From Sphaerolaimus hirsutus (lineage: Eukaryota; Nematoda; Chromadorea; Monhysterida; Sphaerolaimidae), in the NCBI GenBank assembly GCA_964036195.1, contig OZ038452.1, positions 24,749,785-24,813,784 of the forward strand: a DNA stretch of 64,000 nt, in the 5' to 3' direction. A program made the translations under genes and the position numbers. Below, piece after piece: positions 41,347 through 52,943 of the stretch. A model generated the notes under the pieces. It ran no database searches. It saw only the letters and a program-made list of their open reading frames with translations, and was not told the origin of the DNA. Numbering within the stretch: the stretch's first letter is position 1; every line of letters begins with the position of its first letter.

Positions 41347-43555
41347 TTAACATCCAGTATCACTTTCCACCCTGAAGTTCTTAGCCATGAGTCCCAGTTT
41401 GTTGTTGGTCATGCACGAGTAGATGCCCTGGGGGCAGTCCCAGACCCTGTAAACTGCCCTGTAAAAAGTCAAATGTCATGGAAAGTGTAAAAAGTCATGT
41501 GAAGTGGCAAACGTACGTTAGCCATTTTACCGGGCATTTTACATGACTTTTGACACTTTGCATGACAATTGAAATTTTACAGGGCATTTTACAGGGTCTG
41601 GGACTGGCACCTGGTCGCCCATTGTGGCCGGGTCGATTTCCAGCTTGCTCCACACCTGGGTCGCGCCGATCTTCTTCTCGTAGTACTGCGATTATAGGTG
41701 TTTAAATCAATGTGTGTTTAATTTGCCGCTCGCGCATTTGCATGTGCAAAAAGATAATTGCAAAATAAAAACTACAGTGAAGCGCCCTCAAGCTAAGTTT
41801 TGCATGACGATAGTGTGGGAACTGGGGGCAATCACACATCCTGTAAAATGTCAAAAGTTATGTAAAATACCCGGTAAAATGTCAAATGTCATGCAAAGTG
41901 TCAAAAATCAATTAAAATACCCTATAAAATTTCAAATATTATGTAAAATGTAAATAGTCATGCAAAGTGTCAAAACGCATGTAAAATTCCCTGGAAAATG
42001 CCAAATGTACATTTGCTATTTTATTTTACATGACATTTGACATTATACAGGATAGTTTACATGACTTTTGAAACTTTGCGTGACATTTTGCAGGGTCTTT
42101 TACATGCATGACATTTGGCATTTTACAGGGTCTTTTACAATGCCTGGGATTGGCATACGGTTGGAAAAATCAATTTTATTTAAACGCCTTGATTAAAAAA
42201 ATAATAATCCATTTAAAAAAAATTGATTAAAAAAAATTAAAATCAGATTTTTTTAAAATCGTCCAAAATGGGGTATAGAGAAAAAATATGTGCATGTTGA
42301 GTGTCAGACAATGTATTGTTATGTCTATTGTGGTCATATTATGACTGTGGAGTCATGGGATAGCATTATAAGCAGTCAAAAATATCCATTTTTATGTCGA
42401 ATTATTACATATATCACCTTTTTTCAAACATTCTTGACTTCAAGTGAAGTAAAGCATGGAAGAGTGCTTCAATAAGGTTGTAAGAGAAGGCTTATACATT
42501 GGCAGTGATGTTACACACTGTAGAAGTACATATGTGGGAGCATATTGGCTGGATATTATATACTACACTGGCATATCACTACTTATTATTACACGGTATC
42601 ATTAACAAATGGAAGCTTTTACAGTAAAAATGTGTCAAAACCCATGAAAACACCACCAATGGTAATGTGTATGAGAAATTGCACGCATCCGTGCAAAAAA
42701 ATTGCAAAATACCTAGTGCAAGTATACCAGAAATTTTGCCTTTTGATTTTTTTAAATTGAAATCAGTTTCCACCCTATGATTCAGGTAAAAAATCAAGTG
42801 CCAACCCTAGATTGGCACCTGGGAAAGTACTACTTTTACACTGTAAACGTTCTTTTTCACTTTTACCATTGTACGTAGGCACTTTTGCACATGCAAATAC
42901 ATATTCCAGCTCCCCCAATGACTGACTAACATTCACATTAGCGTTGGGCGGCACCTCCGCCCCGTTTTTGTACCACGTGATGAACGGCCTGGGCGTGCCC
43001 TCGGCGATGCAAATCAGCAGGATCTTATAGCCGAGCTTGTAGGTCTGGTAGAAGTGCGAGCCTTTGACTATTTTCGCCGCCTGAGTGTGACCCTTCGGTT
43101 TTTACCAGTGAAATTCTTTTGAACAAAAGAGCCCACACACTAGTTGACATCAAAATTCGTGTCAACTAAATTCAGCAAAATGTTTTTTCAACTGTCCTTT
43201 GTGAAAGAGCATAGTTAATTTTATATCGTTACACTTCATTTTCATTGTTTTTATTAAGTGTGATGCTTAACTTTTTTAATGTTATTTAGTTGACATTTAC
43301 CTATTCGCGATGTCAACTAGCGTGCGGGCCGCCAAAAGAACACAAGTCTACTCTCGCACTGACCCCGGGCGCCCGATGCGTCTCTTTCACCAGCGAATAC
43401 TCGGCTATATTGCCAAAGGGCAGCATGTTCTTGCTCTTGCCCTTGCCGCGGCCGCGGCCGCGCGCGCCCTCCACGCCGCCCGGCAGCGCCGCCAGCAACA
43501 CTAGCAGCACGCCCAGGTAGGGCAAGCTGCAGTCGAGCCACTGGCGCAGTCGCAT
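41347..43555 (-). CDS. oig-4: OIG-4-like secreted protein with one immunoglobulin domain
   Basis: Four minus-strand exons: 43555-43364, 43080-42937, 41685-41611, 41427-41347 (stop TAA); 163 residues. A signal peptide (hydrophobic stretch YLGVLLVLLAALPGGVEG) is followed by the Arg/Gly/Lys run ARGRGRGKGKSK and then one Ig domain, with the first Cys in ILLICIAEGTPRPFITWYK and the second in MGDQGIYSCMTNNKLG. Length, signal peptide, basic Gly-Arg linker and a single C-terminal Ig fit the OIG-4 family, known in worms for stabilising acetylcholine receptor clusters at neuromuscular junctions. Function here is by family. The Ig motif is split at GDQ|GIYSC by a family B intron. The assignment to OIG-4 and not another single-Ig protein is likely but made from memory. 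Confidence 0.85.
41428..41610 (-). mobile_element. Family B foldback forming the last intron of the OIG-4-like gene (GT...AG)
   Basis: A 183-base copy. On the minus strand it starts GTGCCAGTCCCAGACCC after GGC GAC CAG and ends GGGACTGCCCCCAG before GGC ATC TAC. Excision restores the Ig signature D-x-G-x-Y-x-C (GDQGIYSC) in phase 0. CAG flanks both sides, consistent with a 3-bp target duplication. Both splice signals are canonical, and a C-rich tract directly precedes the AG. Confidence 0.93.
41826..42820. mobile_element. Family B element interrupted by a family J hAT-like insertion
   Basis: Family B sequence starts GGGGCAATCACACATCC and runs with repeated TGTAAAATG motifs to GCCTGGGATTGGCA at about 42150. 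A GGTTGG...CCAACCCTA element with long A/T runs then follows to about 42809, and GATTGGCACC appears again after it. The composite lies in the second intron (42936-41686) of the OIG-4-like gene. Confidence 0.65.
43131..43332. mobile_element. Family C1 foldback in intron 1 of the OIG-4-like gene
   Basis: Ends CACACACTAGTTGACATC and GATGTCAACTAGCGTGCG. It occupies most of the intron 43363-43081, which uses its own GTCAGT donor and CACTCAG acceptor. Confidence 0.8.
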
Positions 43556-43580
43556 TTTGGGTGAATTTGTTGTCGCTCTG

Positions 43581-43761
43581 GTGCCGATCCCGGACCCTGT
43601 AAAATGGCAAATGTCACGCAAAGTGTCAAAGGTCATTTAAAACGCCCTGTGAAATGGCGAACAATACGTTTCCCATTTTGCAGGGCATTTTACATGACTT
43701 TTGACACTTTGCGTGACATTTGATATTTACCAGGGCAATTTACAGGGTCCGGGACTGCCCC
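43581..43761 (+). mobile_element. Family B element just upstream of the OIG-4-like start codon
   Basis: Starts GTGCCGATCCCGG and ends GGGACTGCCCC, flanked by CTG and CAG. It lies 26 bases upstream of the ATG and in antisense to the gene, so it cannot splice as the coding copies do. Its right boundary, read on the gene strand, ends GGCACCAG, which could serve as a 5'UTR acceptor. Confidence 0.85.
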
Positions 43762-43764
43762 CAG

Positions 43765-44400
43765 GGAGTTGAAACTAGAAATTGGATATTTTTCTTCGAC
43801 TGCCGCCTTCTATTTTTCAATCCAACCTTCAAATGGCGGCGGCGCGCGGCTGGCGGCCGGATCGCATTGCTCCGCGTTGCATTTGTGCCGCGCTGCGATA
43901 GCGAAACGCCGTCAACTTGGCTGCGTGTCACGTGCGTTTTGGCCGCCTGTCAGCGTAGAGAGTCAGTGCTCCCCTGGGGGGACTGAGTTATGGGGGCGGG
44001 GGCGCCTTGCCGCATTGTTCGTATTTGACTACTTCCGTCGCGTGCGAATGTTTTCGACTGGCGCAAAGTGCTCTGGGATAGTCGGGGTGGGAAGAATACC
44101 TGCTTGGGGGGTTTCCACCGTTTACATTTGTTGGAAGTGGGGTGTTCACGGGGGTTTGTAGATTTGGACCCCTGCGGGGGTAGGGTGGCAAGCGTTATGG
44201 CATTCAGTTTTACGGTAAACAGTGTTGTGCGCTAAATCTGAAAAGTGCTGCAGAAAATCGCTAAAAATGGGTATATTAACACTTTAGCTGGAAAAAACCT
44301 TGAAAATACGAAAAGTCCCTCCTAAATTTCTGCGCTGGTTTAGACTTTGCTGCATTGATTGTTTTATATTTTTATTGTATTTACATGTCGGCTTGGTCTA
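43765..44400. other. 5' flank of the OIG-4-like gene
   Basis: Moderately GC-rich patch (GGCGGCGGCGCGCGGCTGG near 43836), the likely promoter or untranslated first exon of the minus-strand gene. No coding motif was recognised. Confidence 0.3.
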
Positions 44401-44524
44401 GAGTTGTAACTAGGATTGGCACTTGGCTGCCATGTTTTCAAATGTATTTATTTATCAACCCTGGTTGAATGGAAGCATAGTTGTGAAATACTTTTACATT
44501 TACTTATATATATATACATATACC

Positions 44525-45796
44525 ATACCGTATTTCCTCGAAATACCCCCAGGGGGTTTATTTTTTCAGAGTGGAAATTTTGAGAGGGGGGGGGGGTTTC
44601 GAGGGGGGTTATTATTTCGTCAGAAATTTTCAGGAAAGTCATACTAAAGAATACGCTTTTACATACCCCAAACCGGTAATAAACGTGACATATTAGGGTA
44701 TATAAGGACACAGTGGCGTATCCAGGATTTTTGAGCGGGGGGGGATTGTTTACGGAGCCCGGCGAACGGGGGGGGCGGCGCCCCCCCCCTCAAATTTGAC
44801 CCCTATAGTAGGGAATTGGCGCCATTCGAAGGCGCCACGCCATGGTGTTGGCGCCATTCGTAGGCGCCGCGATATGGCGTCATTGGCGTCACATACCGCT
44901 GTAAATGTTGTAATTTACAAACATATACAGCGACATGGACACAATTGAGTGCATTTCAACCGAGGCAATCGCGACCTGTGAAGTAAAAATGTCTGTAATG
45001 TGAAGCAAAAATGCGCGCTTGCGTGCAAAATTTTTGCAAATTGACCCCGAAATCGTTGCAAGAGAACACATTTCCTTACATTTCCATTGTTGTAGTCACA
45101 CTACATTACACACTATTCCATACTCTATTCCTTACTTCTAATCTGTATTCAATTCTAAGTAGGTTTTGAGTGATTGGTCTGAACCGTTAACTTTTATGTT
45201 TCAACCAATCTTGAGTAGTGACCACTTGGGTGTTTAGGTCAGTTGATGTTCATTAACTCACTTTTCCCTCATCATTCATGTCCCCTTTGGGGGTTGACCA
45301 TCTATGAATATGAGATGCAAGACTTTGAAACCCGTGTCGCTGAGCGACGTTCCACCTAAAATGCAACAACACCACGTCTCAAACACAACTCTCCTCTGGT
45401 CGTTGGCTTAGTGGACTTGGCTTCGCCTCTTGCCCAAGGTCCACACGCCCACCAATCCATCTGAACCCCACACATGCTTCTCATCTGTGCGCCACGGACT
45501 CGGTACGCAGTGAGCCCCGTTTCCCGTGTGCACAACACCATGTCTCACCCCGGAAGGGGGGGGGGCGCCCCTGGCTACGCCACTGTAAGGACATAACAGG
45601 GATGTAAACGTACATCGCTACACAAACTAGCGTATAACTGCTATGCAAAATGGTCGCAATAAATACATCATGTTCCTTGCATACATGATGTACCTTATTC
45701 CAGAGGGGGGTATTTCGAGGGGGGGGTTATTATTTCCTCAGCTCGTAAATGCCTGGGGGTATTTCGAGGGGAGTTAATTCAAGGGAGGAAATACGG
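44525..45796. repeat. Family A foldback split by a hAT insertion
   Basis: Starts ATACCGTATTTCCTCGAAAT and resumes after the family K insertion to end GGGAGGAAATACGGTG. Total family A sequence is about 390 bases. Confidence 0.8.
44711..45585. mobile_element. hAT-like family K element nested in family A
   Basis: Termini CAGTGGCGTATCCAGG and CCTGGCTACGCCACTG, flanked by the perfect 8-bp repeat TAAGGACA. It is inserted inside the family A foldback that spans about 44525-45796. Carries the same GGCGCCA cluster and a C-run/G-run pair. Confidence 0.88.
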
Positions 45797-45825
45797 TGTA
45801 TATATATATATATACCTGCTCAAGT

Positions 45826-46503
45826 TAGGGTTTAAAAAAAACGTTTTTTTTTAACTCGATGTTTTTAAAAAAAACAACGTTTTTTTTATATAAAAAAACG
45901 TTTTTTTTAAAAGCTCCCAGATATAACCATGTGTCAACATATATAGGTATACCAGACAGTGGCAATACTCTGTGATGTTATATATGACCATAGTATGTCT
46001 GTGGAGCCATGGGATAGCATTATAAGTGGTGATTTGTGTCAAAAATATCCATTTTTTGTCAACATATCGTTCGTATATCGCCTTATAGTCAAATGTTCGT
46101 GACTTCAGGTAAAGTTTGGCATGGAATAGTGATCAAACAAGGTTATTAAACGAGGTTGTTACTTTGGGAGTGAATTTACACACTGTGGAGGTACATGGAA
46201 GCACATTACCTCAATATTATATACTACAGCAACATATGACGGCTTATTAACCCATGGTAGCATATATAAATGGATACTTTGATACTAAAAATGCCACAAA
46301 ACCAATTAAAACAACCAACAATGTCAATTTGTGTGTGAAATTGCGCGCTTGCGCGCAAAAATTTTGCAAAATACCTAGTGCTTAGTACTAAAAATTTCGG
46401 TCGATGTTTTTAAAAAAAAAAACATTTCGGACGTCATGTTTTTTAAAAAAAAACAACGTTTTTTTAAATAAAAAACGTTTAAAAAAAACATCGGCCAACC
46501 CTA
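45826..46503. mobile_element. hAT-like family J element
   Basis: Termini TAGGGTTT and CCAACCCTA, flanked by the perfect 8-bp repeat GCTCAAGT. Same family as 4267-4964, in inverted orientation and closely similar through the unique centre. Confidence 0.88.
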
Positions 46504-46658
46504 GCTCAAGTACTGAATAAAAACATTAACATTTTCACTGAAAAAGTTCCTGTGCTCACCTTTACGCGTACTTTTGAAAAGTACCCGAGTATGGCGTATC
46601 GAAAAGTAATATACCTAATTTCCCCACTGCATGCTCAGCGGCGTGCTCTGCTCAGCAC

Positions 46659-49600
46659 ATGGAACGGGGCACTACGGTGGCTCAGCGCCTGGAGCGCGTC
46701 GTGTGCAGCGCCACCGCCAGCGGCAAGTGCGCCGTCTGTCGACGTCGATTCGCCACCGGCGACGCGGCCGCGCGACACTTCATGCAGGCGCACGTGACCG
46801 GCTGCTACGCCAGACACTGGCTGCACACTGGCCGCAGGTCGGCCACTCGTATTACCGTCGTCACATCTGTGTACCGTTAGCAAGGGATCAAACGGGATCC
46901 CTATCACGAAACCCGAAAAGTTTCGGGTTCGTGTGGTTCCCATTCCGATCCCGAAATTTGAAAATCGCATTTTTTCGCAGGAAAAAGTCCGTGGGCGAGC
47001 GGATCCGCGAACGGGTGCAGCACGCGCTCGCCGCCCGTCTGCTCGGCCCGCTCAAAGCGCCGCCGCTATTTCACTGCACCGCGTGCACCGAGTACTTCGC
47101 CGGCCTGCGGGCGCTGCAGGTTTGTCATTTCGTCACGTTTGTGTCTCCATTCGTAATTCGCACACTGGTCTAGTGGAAATTCGTCAGGAGCACTATCGGT
47201 CGGTGCACTGGCGCCGCCGCGCCGCACCTGACAGCGACGAGCCGGTGCGCACCGTAGACGAGCTGAAAAGCCGTGACGCCGCCGCCGCCAGCGCGAACAA
47301 CAGCGACTCAAATTCCACTTCGGTGGAGAGCCAGGTTCCGGCGGCCAATGAACGTGCGTGATTATTTTACCTGCAGTTTTAACTGCCGAAGTTAGCCTAA
47401 TCGATTTTTCTTGCATTCGACGCCATTAAAATCGTTTTTCGTGTCAATTATCGATACAAAAATTCCAACAAAAAAATTTAATCTCGAAGGGTCAGTTGTC
47501 GAACGAAAAATATCTCTCATCGCATACACTATACCTAGTCGATACGCAATTGTGCAGTCAAAGCGGCCACCACGGTGGGCTGGCGCGGCCGCGGCGCCAG
47601 GGCGCGCGCCGGCGGCACCAGGCGGCGCGCCAGATTCGTTCCCGACGCCATGGCGTTGCTCGAAGCCGAGCCGCACTTGGACGTGACCAAGTTCGTGCAG
47701 CCGCCGCACCACGTTCACGTGGGCCGCACTGTGCAAGTTATTGGACGGAAGCCAGATATACCGTTAGTTCGCCGCTGACTTATTTACATTTCTGAATTTT
47801 GATGTGTGCTGGAATACTCCGCGGACCGCATGCTATGCATTTTTCTGAATGAAACATTGACGTCATCACAAATAAAATATTATTGTTCAGAAAAGAAGAA
47901 AAAATGATATGTTGGTCGTACTCGACTCCGCCTTTCTCTTTTAAAAATATTTTCTTTTTGTGAAAGTGCATAAGTATCTTGCTGGCGCATTTTTGACTAA
48001 GACATAAGTGACTTTGGGCGCATAGTTTCCAGTCCGCCGGGTATACTTCAATCTGACTTTTTCAGCACGTGCTCTCGTTTGACTAAAGCCGACCGCGGTG
48101 ACTGTGGAACTAGGCCGACGAGTAGAATTACGTCTGACGAAGTTTTCTATGATGCACCGGTGCCGTTTGTACATGTCAGTTATTTAGATATTATGTGATC
48201 AGACATTTTATAGGAATTAATACCGGTTTTGACAAAGTGATGTGGGCCCAGCTGCAAGGCCATTCAAATGGCTGATAAATCTAAAGGGTAATTTGGGGTG
48301 TAAAATAATTGAGGCCAGGGACGTAGCCAGGATTTTTGAGCGGGGGGCGGATTGTATATGGAGCCCGGCGAACGGGGGGGCGGCGCCCCCCCCCCCTAAA
48401 ATTTTATCCCTGTAGTAGGGGGATGGCGCCATGGCGCTGGCGTCTTTCGTAGGCGCCACGCCATGGCGCTACTGGCGTTGGCATTGGCGTCAAAACAGCT
48501 GTATACGTCTGTATTTTACAGGCATATACATAGGGCTCGAACTCGACTCGACTCGACTCGACTCGTGACTCGAGGGTAAAATTGGGTACCGACTCGACTC
48601 AACAGACTCGACCGAAAAAATATGGCCCAAACTCGAGACTCGAGGTTTTTGCCTGACTCGACTCGAAATTTTGGCAAATTTCGAGTCGGGGATCACCATT
48701 GAAGCATGTCAAAGATATCTCATTTAATATGAATTTTGAAACATTTTTTTCAAAATTTTTGCGCGCAAGCGCGCATTTCGACGCCACATGCAAAATTTAT
48801 CATTATGAATATACCGTATTTCCTCGAATCACCCCCCCCCCCCTCGAAATACCCCCCCTCGAAATACCCCCCTCGAAGTACCCCCTTCAAAATGGGCACT
48901 ATGAATAAATAACCCCCTTCTCGAAACACCCCCCCCAAAAAAAAAAAAATTCAGTGTATAGGGAATGTAGATGACAAAAGCTCTGGGAAACGCAGAACAC
49001 ATGTTAAAAACAATGATTGTCTTACATTAGAACATGGTTTATATCATCTACATACTTATTTAAAGGCTATAAACTCTTATACATGGTGATTTTTCTTGCA
49101 TTTTTTACGTCTGCGTATGTTATTAGTACTGGGTGTTCAAAAAATTTCTGGCAAAATAATACCCCCCTCGAATTACCCCCCTCGAAATACCCCCCTCAAA
49201 ATTCTCACTCTAAAAAAATAAACCCCCTGGGGATATTTCGAGGAAATATGGTACTCGAGTATAGGTATGTATTTATCGATTAAACGTAAATACGTTTTAA
49301 CAACTATACATGTGATTTTCTGGCTGGTTTAGGAATGTAATTTTATCAATAGTTTTCTTTAAAAAATTGTACTTATTATAAAAAACTGGGTCATAAAACA
49401 TGTTGTTTTTCCATTGCCAGGCTGTTTTTTTTGCAACTTTTTGTGGGAACATCAAGAGAGTGAAAATGTGTGACAAAAAGTTATAGTTCTGCTTCATCTT
49501 GGTATGAAAATGAACTGTTGGCATTAGACTTCATTAAGTGTGTGTGTGAAAATATTGGTAGAGAAATCAGTATCTGAAATTTCTGCGAGCGTCATTCCAA

Positions 49601-51639
49601 AAAGTAACGCATCCGACTCGACTCGAGACTCGAGATTTTTGCCTGACTCGACTCGAATTTCCACAAACTCGCCCGACTCAAATCGCCGACTCGACCAAAA
49701 AAATTTTCTGGTTCCGACTCGAACTCGAGTTTTTTTGCGCGCAAAAATTTTTCTAACTGTTGACAAAATCGTCTTCTGAAAGTGCCATTTTTGGCATATT
49801 TTTTGGTCCGGCCCGGGAAGGGGGGGGGGGCGGCCCCTGCTCCTGCCCAAATTTTCAGCACCTGCCCAAATTTTCAGCCCCTGCTCTCAACCTATATGTG
49901 AAAAATGGGGTGTCCATAAAATTCCATTTGGTCAGAGCAAAACTGTTTTGGGAAGGGAAATGGACTTCCTTCACACGAGAACACTTTTGTTCCCGGCGAG
50001 GCTGCCTTATGGGAAATTTCTGGACTTGTCGACTTTTAGAAATCAGTTTCCACAGTGGACTTATCAGTCTAGGGTTGGGAATTTTAAAATTTTCGGTTCC
50101 GGTTCTCGGTTCTCGGTTCCAAAAGATTTCGGTTCGGGTATCGGTTCTCGGTTCCTGAAAATTTTCGGTTCCGGTTCTCGGTTCGGTTCTTTAACTCGGT
50201 TCCGGTTCGGTTCTTTCGGTTCTAAAATGATCAAAATTTTGGTTCCGGGTAATAAAATAACCGGGTATCGGGTAATAATCGTCTGAACAACAGAAAAACA
50301 ATATACCCAATTTTACGTGTGTAAGTACATTGGTTGGATATTTCATACTACTGGAGCATATCACAGCTTATTATTTCATGGTAGAATGCAGAAATCAGAG
50401 TTGTTAGATTAATACTGGTATTTAAAAAAGTGTAAAAGCAAACATATATGTTTTCTGTACTCGTGTACTTTCAAAAAGTACACAAGTAAATGAGTATTGG
50501 TATTTTTTTCTGGAGAAAATGTAAATGTATTTATGTAGTACGCGAGTGAGTACGCGTACTATTTTGAGAACAAACATAAATAACTTTTGCCAACTACGGT
50601 TATAACTGCCACAAAACCAATGAAAACTACTACCAGTGATAATGTGTATACTGCAGCGACATTACACCTTACAATGAAATCTACCATATCCCATCTGAAT
50701 AAACGAACATACATAAAAAATTTCATCATATTTATCAAAGCAATTAGATAAATATGATGAAAATTTTTATGTTTGTTCTTTTATTCAGGTGGGATATGGT
50801 AGATTTCATTGTAAGGTGTAATGTCGCTGGAGTATATGTGAAATTACACGCTCCCGCGCAATCATTTTGCAAACAGATGAATTTTGCAATTCTGAACACG
50901 CACCAAGATGTTCAGCTGCTGTTTAAAGGCTTAGATGTAGGTGTTGAAGAAACGCTGTTTAAAAACTTTAAGATTCCTACAAAATTTCGGTTCTTTCGGG
51001 TATTTACTTCGGTTCCGGGTATAAGTGCCGGTTCTCGGTTCCGGTTCGGTTCTCAAGCTCGGTTCCGGTTCTCGGTTCTCAGTTCCAAAATAATACTCGG
51101 TTCTCGGTTCGGTTCGGTTCGGGTCGGTTCGGTTCCCCAACCCTACTTATCACATTTCTTGCTTTTTTCCCAACAAAAAAAAGAGATGGAGGATGGACTT
51201 GTCGACTTTTAGCCCAAAACTAAGTGGACTTGTCAAATTTGGCACTATCGTACAGAAAGTATGGAAAAGTGAGGTCAAGAAAATTATGGAAAATGTGCGA
51301 AATTTAAATATTTTGGACTTGTCGACTTTTAGAATTGTACGCCTCAATTACATATAAAAAATCATATGAAATTTTGCAATGTGTGAAAAGCGGTGCTTCG
51401 GATTGCGTCGTTATTTTGACACAAATGTCCCTACACAGTAGTTGACAACCAAAATTTCAAGTTTGTCCTGACGGGCATCCACAATTTTCTGAATAATATT
51501 TTCTAGCTAATCACCGCAGGGCTCGATGCCAGCGCTGCTGTGCGACGGCAAAAACGGCAGCTCTCATTACGCCGACACCGTGCCGCTGGAATTGTGCGCG
51601 CCTTTTCGCGTTGCCAAGTGCTACCGACATATCACGTGA
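46659..51639 (+). CDS. Unrecognised protein with two C2H2-type zinc-finger motifs
   Basis: Gene model built from open exons with compatible phases: 46659-46837, 46981-47119, 47188-47353, 47558-47762, 48066-48174, 51520-51639 (stop TGA); 305 residues from the ATG at 46659. All donors are GT and all acceptors AG. Finger 1 is CAVCRRRF with RHFMQAH downstream. Finger 2 is CTACTEYFAGLRALQEHYRS with its second His in VHW, split across exons 2 and 3. The remainder has an Arg/Gly/Ala-rich stretch (WRGRGARARAGG) and a Cys-containing C-terminus (LLCDGKNGSSHYADTVP, LCAPFRVAKCYRH). C2H2 fingers usually bind nucleic acid, so a nuclear role is an inference only. An AG precedes the chosen ATG, so upstream exons may exist. 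Exon 5 and the long last intron are the least certain parts. Confidence 0.6.
48312..48530. mobile_element. Truncated family K element
   Basis: Starts CAGGGACGTAGCCAGG, followed by GATTTTTGAGCGGGG and the GGCGCCATGGCGC cluster as in the full copies. No matching right terminus was found. Confidence 0.65.
48533..48690. repeat. GACTC microsatellite-like array
   Basis: Starts with a perfect (ACTCG) run, then CGAGACTCGAGG-type units. A second array at about 49605-49740 shares GACTCGACTCGA and CTCGAGTTTTTTTG units, so the array appears to be part of a transposed element. Confidence 0.7.
48813..49253. mobile_element. Family A foldback in the zinc-finger gene intron
   Basis: Starts ACCGTATTTCCTCGAATCAC and ends TATTTCGAGGAAATATGGTA, with repeated CCCCCTCGAAATA units and the shared unique centre. 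Confidence 0.8.
50071..51147. mobile_element. hAT-like element with CGGTTC arrays
   Basis: Termini TAGGGTTGGGAA and CCCCAACCCTA, with ACTTATCA near both ends as a probable target duplication. Both ends carry GGTTCCGGTTCTCGG arrays around a unique AT-rich centre that includes an inverted repeat at about 50670-50820. In the last intron of the zinc-finger gene. Confidence 0.75.
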
Positions 51640-52398
51640 CTAGCTATAATCACGTGATATAAAACTCTGACTGGTTGTTGTTTTTGATCTCTAGTTGGGC
51701 CGTTAATTCAAATTGCAGGGGTGTATGCTCTGTCGACAACACACTCTGAAAAACCGTAACCCACCCGAATAATAAACAAATTTTTTATTATAATACATGG
51801 ATTTTACAAAGCACTCAATTTGCTGAGATTTTAAGGTACTAAATATGTATGTTACAGATATGAATATGTAAATCCGCATTTTCCCCACAAGACATTTATT
51901 TATCCAAAAATTACCATACATACTAGAATTGTTGCCACTGAAGGATTATCCCGTGTGAACCAACTTGGGAATGATGCACAAATTAAACAGAAACGATGAA
52001 CAAGTTAGGGGGGTTAGGATGTCCAAATCTCAGCTCTAACTATAGCCTGGGCTCTGAGAAGTGTGGTATTGATCAGAAAGTGATGCCTTTTTAAAAAGTG
52101 ACAAAATATCAACTTGATAAAAAGTAAAAGTGAGAACACATACATATATGTAACCCTGTATAGTCAATCTATTCATATAAAAAGGTATTACATACATAGA
52201 TATTTATGTAAATATTTACTTGGTCTTGACTAAATTCCTTACACTCCTCTTCTCATTTCTGTACTTGTGAATGCATTTAGGTATATTGATAGAGTGCGAG
52301 CACAATTTATATTCATGTGTCCCACATACTTGAGTAAAGGCAGAAATGGAAGAGGTGTAAATACTTTTGGTTAAGACCAGGGCAAAATACCAGTACTC

Positions 52399-52758
52399 TT
52401 ACCATTGCAAATTGATACTTATGTCCCAGTACGGTATTTGGTTCTGGCATTTATATTGAACAAAATTTTCTATGGTGATAGTCTCAGTTGTTCCAATGTT
52501 ATGACAGCAAACATCCGATCGAAGGAAAGTGTCCATACAAGTTTTGTGATCTGTTTGTGACATAGAATGGCCCTTATCGTACTGGTATACTAACTGGGAA
52601 AGCGTGCAATTTGCAATGTAAAAGCTCTGTTTTTGCAAAGTAACTACATATGGCGTAGGGTCGCTTGGCATGCGGGCACGTATTTCTACCCGCCAGGCAT
52701 CTAGACCCGGCAGGTACGTACATGGCGAGTCTACATGCCAAGCGGGTTTACGTGCCAA
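52399..52758 (-). CDS. Hypothetical 119-codon open frame
   Basis: A single open frame with several Cys residues (FYIANCTLSQLVYQYDKG, DVCCHNIG, FVQYKCQNQIPYWD), unlike the low-complexity chance frames around it. It lies between the convergent zinc-finger and doublecortin genes. No homologue is recognised, no introns are apparent, and codon composition is AT-rich, unlike all other genes in the window. It may be a chance frame in a repeat. Confidence 0.2.
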   Translation of the reverse strand: MARKPAWHVDSPCTYLPGLDAWRVEIRARMPSDPTPYVVTLQKQSFYIANCTLSQLVYQYDKGHSMSQTDHKTCMDTFLRSDVCCHNIGTTETITIENFVQYKCQNQIPYWDISINLQW

Positions 52759-52943
52759 GCGGCACAGGGTCTTGTTTACAACACCATTGACTTTTGTTCA
52801 GTGTGCAGTATTTAATATCCAAATTCTGAAAGTTTTCAATTTGGCCGTTAAGTTTTTCTGTGACGATCAAGTAGGTAAGTGTAAATACCAAATAGGAGTG
52901 TAAAATGTGCTGTTGCTCCCGTGGGCTATAATTATGCGCTGGT

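Noticed and set aside
43583-43761. Family B copy upstream of the OIG-4-like gene as a further precise introner
   Set aside because: It is antisense to the gene, so it lacks a GT donor at its 5' side on the gene strand.
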